Assembly (NCBI GenBank): GCA_013215055.1
Contig: JABSRQ010000007.1
Coordinates: 124,001-188,000 of the forward strand
DNA length: 64,000 nt
Direction of reading: 5' to 3'
From: Pseudomonadales bacterium
GTDB lineage: Bacteria > Pseudomonadota > Gammaproteobacteria > Pseudomonadales > DT-91
Part shown: positions 37,601 to 44,163 of the stretch, piece by piece
Position numbering within the stretch: the first letter of the stretch is position 1
How the letters are laid out: every line of letters starts with the position of its first letter
Made by a program: the position numbers and the translations under genes
Notes under the pieces: generated by a model
What the model was told of the DNA's origin: nothing
The model's input: the letters and a program-made list of their open reading frames with translations, nothing else
Databases searched by the model: none

Positions 37601-38217
37601 GCCTCTTCCATACCATCAAGGGCAGTGCCGCAAATCTGGGCTTAATGGAGATCAGTACAAAGGCCGCAGAGATAGAAAGGCTCTACCGCCAGGGCAACAA
37701 CGACAACAACGACAACAACAAACTCAGCCAATTCTCACAAACGCTTCAACAGCAATGTGCACAGATACAGCAGCAGCCAGAGCTCAATGCTACGCTCAGC
37801 AGCGCTCAACAAAGCCCAAAAAATGCTCCACAGGAAAAGGTTAACAAGCCTGACAAAGCACGTTTATTAGTGGTCGATGATCAGGCAGACAATATCCGTA
37901 TCCTCAAGGAGATTCTCAAAGATAGGTTCCAGATTATCGCCGCAACCAACGGTAAAAAAGCCCTGCAACTAGCGCTGGCAGATCCACAGCCCGTGGCCAT
38001 TTTGCAGGATATTGAAATGCCCGATATGAATGGCTTCGAGATTTGCCAAGCCTTAAAAGCCAATAAACAAACCGCTGACATTCCGGTGATATTTGTCAGC
38101 GCCAATGTCGATGAAGAGAACTACCAAAGAGGCTTTGCCGCTGGAGGTGAAGATTTTATCACCAAGCCCGTCAGCCCAGCCCTGTTATTCAGGCGCCTGC
38201 ACAGGTGTTTAACGTAA
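34600..38217 (+). CDS. AAA-like domain / hybrid histidine kinase with REC-HPt-REC
   Basis: A 1205-aa soluble signalling protein without membrane helices. Order: AAA-like (AAA_35) NTPase (about 5-370), Walker A SRQMGKSS with K49, Walker-B-like LAVFFDEVDSVL, and WSGGQPFLTQKICQLV; coiled coil (about 420-455); HisKA with H464 in RVSHEVRTPIN; HATPase_c (about 565-690; DSGSGV and GLGLSLC); receiver 1 with D864 in LMDIEMP; HPt with H1004 in FHTIKGSAANL; receiver 2 with D1137 in LQDIEMP. An NTPase sensor may replace the usual input domain. The tight coupling to the HTH_vMAP/AAA protein suggests that the pair forms one device. A self-contained relay H464-D864-H1004-D1137 is possible. Confidence 0.9.
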   Translation: MEKSSAYQVGGSISATTSVYIQRQADTELYQALSSGELCYVFNSRQMGKSSLLVNVKSLLQQEGYRCCFIDLSRIGSVNVTTEQWYAGIISELWRGFELPTGKAMLQWWQSLGDITAAQKLAIFFQQPLLESYPDQPLAVFFDEVDSVLSLPFAADDFFSVIRACYNLRVDDTRLQQLRFSFFGVALPSELVADKSRSPFNIGQAIELEGFTTEEAQPLADGFSSIRFDNQQLLDAILYWSGGQPFLTQKICQLVTQHADTAHGDNAARWIDELVQQQIIDNWESQDNPEHLRTIYNRILLDEQYSTVNLASYEQLLDAENESLSVDQVNDYRRLYLSGLIAVNKGLITPRTRVYRRVFDQQWLNNQLDAQRPYAKLIRLWLDDNEEHNLLRGQDLSAAKEWANHRRLPETDHRFIAASQALESREFQQWNQRLQTEIEQRQKAELAAEQANQAKTDFLARVSHEVRTPINSVLGLSYLAQQHEMSDINRDYLQKIHRSTSYMLGVINDIVDINRIERGEMELHQETFRIDDSLDKVIEIIAARIFDKKLDFQLHMPHKLLPPIIGDSNRLEQLLLNLCANAINHTEAGGITIDIEQQPSNTENRLRLQFCVQDSGSGVAERPLQGVISKGKDSVLSPGLGLSLCCELVQLMQGELRIDSRPEQGSSLYFSAEFPLASQQAIEKTDPADTLNIASLGIEDKTILMTQISGLGHKMQSLDNQSALTSLDCLLLGELNPQQQTLVLQSLEACPQIRVLSLSKAGSPQAPWLTALNHYQPLEQPCSLYSLSQQIKARRDQTLDDSDMLPPQSFNQEIKILLAEDDEINQQIVSELLQQAGLNIDIVANGKAAVNAVQKQSYDLVLMDIEMPIMGGVEAVQTIRALNSSKHKAMPIIAMTGHALLDDKQKFLAAGMNDYITKPLEPALLWKTLQHWLPNSEEPILTADKTDSDQLPLTISGIDTKNGLLRCGGNNAVYLKLLQQFARRYQNGIAFDGHDASTLASLFHTIKGSAANLGLMEISTKAAEIERLYRQGNNDNNDNNKLSQFSQTLQQQCAQIQQQPELNATLSSAQQSPKNAPQEKVNKPDKARLLVVDDQADNIRILKEILKDRFQIIAATNGKKALQLALADPQPVAILQDIEMPDMNGFEICQALKANKQTADIPVIFVSANVDEENYQRGFAAGGEDFITKPVSPALLFRRLHRCLT

Positions 38218-38240
38218 GTCATCTCATGAATCGTTAAAAA

Positions 38241-38294
38241 CACACATTGCATACTAGCTAACACACAGTCATTTGTCTTTTACCCTGCCATGAT
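38241..38294 (+). promoter_or_regulatory. Direct-repeat promoter (copy 4), upstream of the BamA-like gene
   Basis: AACACACAT (CACACAT at 38241-38247), 12 bp, AACACACAG (CACACAG at 38262-38268), a 21-bp period. The -10 CATGAT (38289-38294) follows after 20 bp. It lies about 190 nt before the ATG, further than in the other copies. A third CACACA at 38314 is out of register. Confidence 0.8.
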
Positions 38295-38484
38295 GGCCAC
38301 GCGTAGTGACATCCAACACACAATGTTGCGGCTAAAATCCGCTTAAAAAGCAGGCAATGCTGCAGTCAAATTTCACCAGAGCAAGCAGCCAGGAAAGACT
38401 TGTTAATACTTCGGCTGTATTTGCTCTTGCTGGTAGTTCCTATAACCTTAAAATAGCATCCGCCCTATTCTTTATTGGATTACC

Positions 38485-39639
38485 ATGAAGCATATTTTCT
38501 CTACCATCGCCTTCTGCATCACCATGTTATGTGGATCTGCTAGCAGCCATGCCAGCGACTTCTTTGAACAGTTTATTGATCCCAATGATGGCTACCTGGA
38601 TGCCAGTAGCTGGCTTTTAGATAATGCTTATGGATTTCTGCCTGTGCCTATTATTATTTCTGAGCCCGCCATTGGTTACGGTGCAGGGATGGCTGCCGTC
38701 TTCTTTCATGAAAGCGAAGAGCAGAAAAATAATCGTATCAAACGTCAATCCGGCGAGTCATCTGCGCCGCCTTCTCTGCCCACACGTTTATCGTTTGTCG
38801 GCGCTATGGCGACGGATAATGGCACCAAAGGTTGGGTAGGTGGTCATTTTGGCGCCTATGGTGATGATCGCTATAGATATACCGGTGCAGGGGGGCAGTT
38901 TGATGTCAATATGGCTTTTTATGATGCTAACGACAGAGCTTGGGACTTAAACCTATCTGCCAGTATGCTGTATCAAGATTTAAAAGTACGCCTGGCGGAT
39001 AGCCGCTTTTTTGCAGGTTTGAAATTCATCTTGCTGGATACGGACGTAAAGCTTGAGAACGCCAACATTGATTTACCAGACTTTGTCACCCAATTTTTTG
39101 ATACCCGCAGCACCGGATTAGGCATCACGTTAATGCATGATTCTCGTGAGACCTTGTGGGGCGCAGAAAAAGGTAATCTGACCGAGCTACAATCGGTGGA
39201 ATACAGCTCCCTTTTGGGTGGGGATCATGATTTCACCAGCTATAAATTTTATAGCCATCAATATTTTGTTATGGCTGCCAATCTGTTTGGTGGTGTTAGG
39301 TTTGATTACCGTACCGTGTCAGGTGACGTGCCATTTTATCAAAAACCTTATATTGACTTGATGGGCATACCCTCCATGCGTTATCAGGGTGAACATACTG
39401 CGGTGGCTGAAATGAATCTACGCTGGATGCCTCATCCACGCTGGAGTCTGATTGGCTTTGCCGGTGTGGGACGTGCAGCCGATGAATTTAACGAGTTAGA
39501 TAAGGCCCCATCAAGAACCACACAGGGCCTGGGTTTTAGATATTTGATGGCAAATAAGATGCGTTTACATTCCGGGGTGGATGTTGCCTGGGGAGACGAA
39601 GAGCCTGCTGTGTATTTTAAAACCGGTATTGGTTGGTAG
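38485..39639 (+). CDS. BamA/TamA-like outer-membrane beta-barrel protein (surface antigen)
   Basis: A 384-aa exported barrel without POTRA domains. Signal peptide ends SSHASDFF. Residues about 45-75 (FLPVPIIISEPAIGYGAGMA) and the RSTGLGITLMHDSRET motif are typical of the Omp85-type bacterial surface antigen domain. It ends in VYFKTGIGW with a terminal aromatic. Similar proteins accompany lipid or phosphate transport, but the role is open. It ends exactly where IS110-derived sequence begins, so an insertion has taken its natural downstream region but not its last strand. Confidence 0.85.
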   Translation: MKHIFSTIAFCITMLCGSASSHASDFFEQFIDPNDGYLDASSWLLDNAYGFLPVPIIISEPAIGYGAGMAAVFFHESEEQKNNRIKRQSGESSAPPSLPTRLSFVGAMATDNGTKGWVGGHFGAYGDDRYRYTGAGGQFDVNMAFYDANDRAWDLNLSASMLYQDLKVRLADSRFFAGLKFILLDTDVKLENANIDLPDFVTQFFDTRSTGLGITLMHDSRETLWGAEKGNLTELQSVEYSSLLGGDHDFTSYKFYSHQYFVMAANLFGGVRFDYRTVSGDVPFYQKPYIDLMGIPSMRYQGEHTAVAEMNLRWMPHPRWSLIGFAGVGRAADEFNELDKAPSRTTQGLGFRYLMANKMRLHSGVDVAWGDEEPAVYFKTGIGW

Positions 39640-39640
39640 C

Positions 39641-40159
39641 CATATTCCTCAGCTTAAATTGATGATTGAATCGATAACAAGATTAGATAAAGATATTCGT
39701 GATCGTTATAAACATCAACATGATCATGTGATATTCGATAGCTTACCTGGTGCAGGCCCACAATTCGCACCGCAATTACTGGTGGCATTTGGAACCAATC
39801 GGTCACGCTACAAGGATGCTACAGATATACAAAAATACGCAGGCGTGGCACCAGTTTTAGAAAGAAGCGGTCAAAAAAGTTGGACGCATTGGCGATACAG
39901 TTGCCCCAAATTTTTACGGCAAACATTTGTAGAATGGGCAGGACAAACGGTGAAACAGTCGTTTTGGGCAAGAGCCTATTACGAGCAGCAAATTGAGAAA
40001 GGAAAACCACACAATACAGCGATTAGATCGCTGGCTTTCAAATGGATTAGAATCGTTTTTAGGTGTTGGAAAACGAAGACACCATATGATGAATCTAAGT
40101 ACTTGGAAGCCCTAAGACTACGGGGTTCACCGCTATTAAAATATGCAGTAAATAATTGA
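39641..40159 (+). pseudogene. IS110-family transposase C-terminal fragment
   Basis: The open frame encodes LKLMIESITRLDKDIRDRY, then SLPGAGPQFAPQLLVAFG, RYKDATDIQKYAGVAPVLE, FVEWAGQTVKQSFWARAYY and HNTAIRSLAFKWIRI. This is the Transposase_20 (IS116/IS110/IS902) C-terminal domain with the PGAG motif. The N-terminal DEDD catalytic domain is missing, so it cannot move on its own. The right end meets a truncated attC site at about 40171. The IS1111 branch of this family is known to target attC sites, which fits. Confidence 0.85.
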
Positions 40160-40169
40160 ATATTTACTG
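40146..40169. other. Hairpin at the right end of the IS110 remnant
   Basis: CAGTAAATA and TATTTACTG form a perfect 9-bp stem around a 6-nt loop, overlapping the last codons and the stop of the transposase frame. It could be the subterminal inverted repeat of the IS or simply its terminator-like end. Confidence 0.5.
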
Positions 40170-40170
40170 G

Positions 40171-40198
40171 CAGTCCACCTCAGGGCGTGTTGTTAAAC
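40171..40198 (-). repeat. Truncated attC site (site 6) of the GFA cassette
   Basis: On the minus strand, directly after the GFA stop: core GTTTAAC (40198-40192) followed by AACACGCCCTGAGGTGGACTG. This is the 5' half of a VCR-like attC (AACAAACGCCTCAAG and GGACTG in the V. cholerae repeat). The 3' half, including the GTTRRRY core, is missing and the IS110 remnant begins instead. Confidence 0.7.
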
Positions 40199-40202
40199 CA
40201 CA

Positions 40203-40619
40203 TTACTCGACATCTGGTTGCTTGTCATATTGTGGAAGGCTATCAGTGATTTTGTACCAACTGGGCAAACTATTTACCCAGTAATGGACTTCAGGTTCAA
40301 ATACACTCTGATCATCTAATGACCCAGCATTAAACATGTAGATGTCAGCCATTCCAAGAGATTCCTCAAAAACTCGTGATCCACATATGGAACAAAACTT
40401 TCTGAGCATTTCTCGACCAGAAGCGGCTGCTATTTTATGTTCGGAATAATTACCTGTAACTTTTACATCGGATTTATTAACCATAAACCCAGGAGAAACT
40501 GGGCTGCCCGTTATTTTCTGGCACTCGGTACAATGACAAATAAACTGAGACATTGGTTGTTCACTGCAGGAATACCTAACCTCACCACACAGACAACCGC
40601 CTTCAAATTTTCCGCTCAT
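40203..40619 (-). CDS. GFA family zinc protein, integron cassette gene
   Basis: A 138-aa protein of the GFA/CENP-V fold with zinc ligands CLCGE, ICHCTECQK and FCSICGSRVF. I start at the ATG at 40619 (MSGKFEGG), preceded by AAAGGAG. The longer frame reads through the attC site of the neighbouring cassette and is an artefact. As in most cassettes, the gene starts about 20 bp after an attC core (attC1 at 40638) and ends next to its own attC, here truncated. It differs in sequence from the GFA gene at 15418. Confidence 0.88.
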   Translation of the reverse strand: MSGKFEGGCLCGEVRYSCSEQPMSQFICHCTECQKITGSPVSPGFMVNKSDVKVTGNYSEHKIAAASGREMLRKFCSICGSRVFEESLGMADIYMFNAGSLDDQSVFEPEVHYWVNSLPSWYKITDSLPQYDKQPDVE

Positions 40620-40637
40620 TACTCGAATCTCCTTTTC

Positions 40638-40739
40638 GTTTAACGCCAAGCTCAACTGCGTAGCAAGCTGGCGATTTTTGTGCGGTTTTTGCACAAAAAA
40701 TGACAGTTTGCGGAGTCAGATTGCTTTGCCTGGTTAGGC
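40638..40739 (-). repeat. attC site 1 (cassette recombination site)
   Basis: On the minus strand it runs from GCCTAAC (40739-40733) to GTTAAAC (40644-40638). The inner arms GCAAACTGTCA and GCCAGCTTGC are imperfectly complementary, with a central GTGC-AAAAACC-GCAC hairpin. Follows two bases after the stop of the 40742-41212 gene. Length 102 bp. Confidence 0.9.
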
Positions 40740-40741
40740 AC

Positions 40742-41212
40742 TTACTGTTTAAAATACGTTATTGAATAATTAATAGTTGGAATTTCACCTTCTGTGTAAG
40801 CTCCAAAATTTAAACTATCTTCATCTTTACGATAGACAACTGGCATAATCACTTCAAATTGAGGTGCTACACCCCCTGTGTCATTATCAAAATATGCCTT
40901 ACTTGCTGTTAGCCCATCAGTAGTCATGACCTCAGTTTCGTAAGTGATGGTACCAAATGTATATAAAGTATCATCAATCTCTGAAGAACAATCGGCTGAT
41001 GTATATTGATTGATATCATTGGTATAACTTGAATTTGAATAATCCAAGTTCTCAATAACAAACTTATCCAATCTCGGCGAGTAATAACATTCACTAATAT
41101 ATGAACCAATTAACTTGGAAGGATCTATGTCTATTGATAAATCTTCTGTTTTTGGCTCAACACATCCTGAAATTAAATATGCTGAAAATATGATTAATAA
41201 AAATTTATTCAT
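40742..41212 (-). CDS. Integron cassette lipoprotein (156 aa), unknown function
   Basis: Signal peptide MNKFLLIIFSAYLISGCVEP with lipobox ISGC. The mature part is acidic and rich in Tyr, Ser and Asp, with three further cysteines or so (SECYYSP, SADCSSE). No family recognised. Bounded by attC2 upstream and attC1 immediately after the stop, so it is a single-gene cassette. The higher AT content relative to the backbone is typical of cassettes. Confidence 0.8.
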   Translation of the reverse strand: MNKFLLIIFSAYLISGCVEPKTEDLSIDIDPSKLIGSYISECYYSPRLDKFVIENLDYSNSSYTNDINQYTSADCSSEIDDTLYTFGTITYETEVMTTDGLTASKAYFDNDTGGVAPQFEVIMPVVYRKDEDSLNFGAYTEGEIPTINYSITYFKQ

Positions 41213-41230
41213 TTAGATTCCTGATTTAAT

Positions 41231-41326
41231 GCCTAACGCCAACCACAACTGCGTAGCAAACTGGCGGGTATTTTGGTACAAAATTCGTGACAGTTTGCGG
41301 AGTCAGATTACTGGTTCTGGTTATGA
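41231..41326 (-). repeat. attC site 2
   Basis: On the minus strand from TCATAAC (41326-41320), which includes the stop codon of the upstream cassette gene, to GTTAGGC (41237-41231). The inner arms GCAAACTGTCA and CGCCAGTTTGC are almost fully complementary. Length 96 bp. Confidence 0.88.
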
Positions 41327-41800
41327 GTTTTCGTCATTGTATTTTGTATAAGGGATGTGGAAATTTAGTTCTGAGGCTCTATTTCCTCCCCAATAAATTG
41401 GAATTCCTAAGTAGAGTTGTTCATCTATCACTGTAATTATTTGATAAATAGTCACCGACGCATCCCCAGCCCATGCAACCCAATCAATTTCATACACCTC
41501 AAGGCCCGATGCAGATATAATCTTTTCACCAATTTCATATTCTTGAAATCCAGTTACACTTTCATATTTAAACTCTAAGCAACTTTCATCTTCATATATT
41601 CGTGTTATTTCTTTAATTCCTATATCCGTGATTTCTAAATATTTGATATTATTTGAACCAAATTCACTAACAAAACAGGTATTGGTTTTCCACGTACCAA
41701 TAATTTCTTCTTGTACACTAAGCTCTTCCGAACTTTTTTTATCATCCGAGCAACCTGTAAAAGCTAAAAACGAAATAGCCATTACTACTATTAATTTCAT
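41321..41800 (-). CDS. Integron cassette lipoprotein (159 aa), unknown function
   Basis: MKLIVVMAISFLAFTGCSDD gives a lipoprotein signal with lipobox FTGC. The mature protein has a beta-rich pattern of lipocalin-like or META-like type (IIGTWKTNTCFVSEFG, YLEITDIGIKEITRIYEDE), but I cannot name a family. IIGTWK near the start is common in lipocalin-like lipoproteins. I use the ATG at 41800; one at 41818, immediately after attC3, is the alternative. Its TAA lies within the first core of attC2. Confidence 0.78.
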   Translation of the reverse strand: MKLIVVMAISFLAFTGCSDDKKSSEELSVQEEIIGTWKTNTCFVSEFGSNNIKYLEITDIGIKEITRIYEDESCLEFKYESVTGFQEYEIGEKIISASGLEVYEIDWVAWAGDASVTIYQIITVIDEQLYLGIPIYWGGNRASELNFHIPYTKYNDENS

Positions 41801-41819
41801 ATTATTCACTCTATTCATC

Positions 41820-41921
41820 TCATAACGCCGGTAACACAGTGGAGCAAGTTTGGCGGATTTTGTGCGGTTCCATGCACAAAAGGTGACAAAATTTCGGAGT
41901 CGGTGCTTGCCCTTGTTAAGA
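41820..41921 (-). repeat. attC site 3
   Basis: On the minus strand from TCTTAAC (41921-41915) to GTTATGA (41826-41820). A central TTTTGTGCATGG / GTGCGG hairpin lies between partly complementary outer arms (CACCGACTCCG and CACTGTGTTACCGGC). Starts two bases after the stop of the 41923 gene. Confidence 0.88.
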
Positions 41922-41922
41922 T

Positions 41923-42255
41923 TTACTTGCATAACTTTGGGTCGTAAAATGGTTGTGCGATAGTTACCCCGTCAGGTGCCGTAATACTTTCCATTAGCTC
42001 GTAGTGATATTTGTCTATTGGATGTTTGAAAGTCTGTGAGACTTCAAATGCCCTTTTGATAGACTCAGCTCGCATATACCAAAGAAGGTAATCTTGGCCC
42101 TCTATGTTTATACGGAACCAAGACTCTATTTCCACGCCTTCATGCTCTAAGGTAGCAAGCGCTTCATCGATTCTGGAAGTCATGGTATCTCGCCACTCTT
42201 CAACTTTCGACTCAGAGCCTTGTTTCAATTTTATCAATCCCGAAGCAATTTCCAT
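41923..42255 (-). CDS. Integron cassette protein (110 aa), DUF6176-like
   Basis: A cytoplasmic protein starting MEIASGLIKLKQGSESKVEE. The dimeric alpha-beta barrel-like pattern (WFRINIEGQDYLLWYMRAES with a KVEEWRDTM helix) is that of the DUF6176 group, often seen in cassettes. The function is unknown. Start at 42255, preceded by AAAGGA; the extension to 42336 reads through attC4. Bounded by attC4 upstream and attC3 downstream. Confidence 0.78.
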   Translation of the reverse strand: MEIASGLIKLKQGSESKVEEWRDTMTSRIDEALATLEHEGVEIESWFRINIEGQDYLLWYMRAESIKRAFEVSQTFKHPIDKYHYELMESITAPDGVTIAQPFYDPKLCK

Positions 42256-42278
42256 TTTTAATCCTTTAGTGACAGAAA

Positions 42279-42380
42279 ACTTAACGCCGGCAACACAGTG
42301 GAGTGAAAATGGCGGTTTTTGTGCGGTTCCATGCACAAAAAGTGACAGTTTTACGCAGTCGGTGCTTGCCCTTGTTATAT
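42279..42380 (-). repeat. attC site 4
   Basis: On the minus strand from ATATAAC (42380-42374) to GTTAAGT (42285-42279). It is close to attC3 in sequence, including GTGCATGGAACCGCAC in the hairpin. Length 102 bp. It follows the 42387 gene by six bases. Confidence 0.88.
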
Positions 42381-42386
42381 GTTGTA

Positions 42387-42761
42387 TTACTTGCCATAAA
42401 AGATGTTTTCTAGTTGAGTAAACTCTTTTTCTGATAGGGCGTATTGAAACGAACCTTTGTATTTTTCAAATTGCGCAGTATTAAACCAGGAGTTAAATAG
42501 TGGCCATCGCTTTTTATTGTAAGTGATATCTTCGAGAAACCCACAGTACAATGCTTGCTGTAACTCGTCACTAACACTATCGCTTGTACACCACGTAAGA
42601 TACTTTAGAGTGCCTTTTACAAACTCTTCGTTTCCACTATCTACAGCTTGTCCAAATGCGTCGTAAATTTCTATCCATAATTCACTAGCTGAATTAGACG
42701 ATTCAACCTCCTTTCGAAATTCAGGCAAGAATTCTAATGCCTTTCTACGCCAAGTGCTCAT
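42387..42761 (-). CDS. Integron cassette protein (124 aa), unknown function
   Basis: An all-helical, acidic protein beginning MSTWRRKALEFLPEFRKEVE, with ELWIEIYDAFGQAV and KYLTWCTSDSVSDELQQAL. This resembles uncharacterised small helical proteins (the DUF7674-like type) found in polymorphic-toxin immunity and cassette settings, but the match is from memory and weak. Start preceded by AGGAAG. Bounded by attC5 upstream and attC4 downstream. Confidence 0.75.
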   Translation of the reverse strand: MSTWRRKALEFLPEFRKEVESSNSASELWIEIYDAFGQAVDSGNEEFVKGTLKYLTWCTSDSVSDELQQALYCGFLEDITYNKKRWPLFNSWFNTAQFEKYKGSFQYALSEKEFTQLENIFYGK

Positions 42762-42772
42762 ATCTTCCTTTC

Positions 42773-42877
42773 ATATAACGCCGGCAGCAACTGCGGGCAA
42801 AACTGGCGGTTTTTTTGCCGGGTTTATGGCAAAAAAAGTGACAGTTTTGACCGTCAGATTGCCTGCCCTTGTTAAGT
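42773..42877 (-). repeat. attC site 5 (outermost)
   Basis: On the minus strand from ACTTAAC (42877-42871) to GTTATAT (42779-42773). The inner hairpin is built from TTTTTTTGCCATAAACC and GGCAAAAAAACC. It should close a further cassette lying at 42878 and upward, but no clear gene is found there. Confidence 0.88.
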
Positions 42878-43714
42878 GCCGCTAATTAATTTATGGACAA
42901 TATGCTAACACTTGAATGGCGAAATAACCAAAGAAAGAAGCCTGAACTGCCCTAGAGATAGTGTTAGACGCGAAAAGATGAATGGCTAAATGGTTGGTTA
43001 AAATGCGCAATGAAAGTTGATAACGAGATGTTCAAAAATACGCCGAAGAAAATATGCGTGGACTATGAGTAACAACCAATACTTAAAAGAATGCATTGTA
43101 TTAAAAATACACACCCTCTTTAATCAAAAGCCTGAAATCTAAAGAATGCATTTGATGCTGGACGATTGAAAACTCCAACTATTTGCAGAGACAAAAACTC
43201 GTTGCTGCCACTTAACAGCTGATTCACCGGAATCGTTCCGATGTCACAGGATTCGGGTGTTTTTTTTTAAAATTTTATAGGTGATTGGAATTTACATTAA
43301 TTTCAATAGGTTAACAATGATTCAAATTTGATGGCTATTGTGACATCGGAATAATTCTTACTATTTCTGGGGATATAAATCTTTTGTCATTAATAAAAAC
43401 AACAGCTTACTGGGGATTCGGGTGTTTTCTGAAAGGACTGCTTTACGCAATATCAGCTGTTCGATTTATAACTCATCTGAAGAGCGACCAAAGACTGGAA
43501 TTGACACGTTGCAGGCTCATGAAGGATTCATACTTATTATAAATATGAGTCGTTGTTATGAACTCAAAATAGCATGTCTGCCACAGAGATATTCAGATTG
43601 TTAAGATATATATAGAACAGAGTAATCAATGCAATGCCAAGCTTAAGTGCACTGACTTGAGTAAACATGTGCAGATAATCTACACATATTTCAGCAACTT
43701 TATCACTAACACTG
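42878..43714. other. Gene-poor stretch upstream of the cassette cluster with repeats
   Basis: No ORF with support. A GTTAAGT core-like heptamer occurs on the minus strand at 43214-43208, so 42878-43207 could be a coding-free or decayed cassette. From 43213 to 43432 there are repeats: GGATTCGGGTGTTTT twice (43249-43264 and 43414-43428), and an imperfect inverted pair around CCGATGTCACA (43229-43249 and 43338-43358). Confidence 0.5.
43223..43270 (+). terminator. Candidate intrinsic terminator (rightward)
   Basis: ACC-G-GAATC pairs with GATTC-G-GGT around a 15-nt loop, followed by G and nine T. There is one G-G mismatch in the stem. No gene precedes it on the plus strand, so it may close a non-coding transcript or be part of a mobile repeat. 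Confidence 0.45.
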
Positions 43715-43882
43715 TTACATATAAAAAGCAGCACTATCCTCCAGATCAATCACTTTTGAAAAACCGGATTCGCCCTTTTCTTCGAAATCAAAAGCATCAC
43801 CACATAACATATTAGCTAATATGATTTGTCTTAGAAGCGCTTCGGTATTTTCATTTTTTTGAACTAAAAAATTAGTATTCAT
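43715..43882 (-). CDS. Small acidic protein (55 aa), member of the direct-repeat promoter set
   Basis: MNTNFLVQKNENTEALLRQI, then ILANMLCGDAFDFEEKGESG and VIDLEDSAAFYM. A hydrophobic helix with one Cys in the middle is followed by an acidic tail. Ribosome site AAGGGAG lies seven bases before the ATG. The promoter at 43949-44002 places the start of transcription about 60 nt upstream. The family is unknown. A peptide precursor is conceivable, but no maturation enzyme is adjacent. Confidence 0.65.
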   Translation of the reverse strand: MNTNFLVQKNENTEALLRQIILANMLCGDAFDFEEKGESGFSKVIDLEDSAAFYM

Positions 43883-43948
43883 GTCGATCTCCCTTGAGAC
43901 TCTTTATTGAATTATTGGCTTATGAGGGTTTCTCTCTAAGCTGGGCTC

Positions 43949-44002
43949 ATTATTAAATAACACTGTAGAAAAGGATGTGTGATAAATGCCATTCAATGTG
44001 CC
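43949..44002 (-). promoter_or_regulatory. Direct-repeat promoter (copy 5), upstream of the 55-aa gene
   Basis: On the minus strand: GGCACAT (44002-43996), CACACAT (43981-43975) 21 bp later, then -10 AATAAT (43954-43949) after 20 bp. It is divergent from copy 6, with about 100 bp between them. Confidence 0.78.
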
Positions 44003-44103
44003 TATGTGGTCAGAAAACACGTCGAGCTCAGATTCGATAGAGCCAAGCGAATCCCACTACCATAAGCAGTTCTTTCCGGTTTCTGAGTAACGATAGTAAT
44101 AAA

Positions 44104-44157
44104 CACACATCAACATAGAATTAACACACATCCTTACGACTAGGTATTTGTCATGAT
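44104..44157 (+). promoter_or_regulatory. Direct-repeat promoter (copy 6), upstream of the candidate sRNA
   Basis: AACACACAT (CACACAT at 44104-44110), 12 bp, AACACACAT (44125-44131), a perfect 21-bp direct repeat. The -10 CATGAT (44152-44157) is identical in sequence and spacing to copy 4. Confidence 0.82.
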
Positions 44158-44163
44158 GCTTAC

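Noticed and set aside
38313-38320. Third CACACA downstream of promoter copy 4
   Set aside because: Out of the 21-bp register and after the predicted -10.
40638-42877. CRISPR array or simple direct repeats
   Set aside because: The repeated units are about 100 bp, imperfectly palindromic, and separated by different genes. Core ends fit attC, and no constant short repeats with equal spacers exist.
43422-43749. Frames of about 60 codons on each strand near 43.5 kb
   Set aside because: They lack ribosome sites, and the minus one overlaps the better-supported 43715-43882 gene in another frame.
42878-44000. Integron integrase and attI near the cassette cluster
   Set aside because: No frame encodes a tyrosine recombinase in the window, on either side of the cluster.
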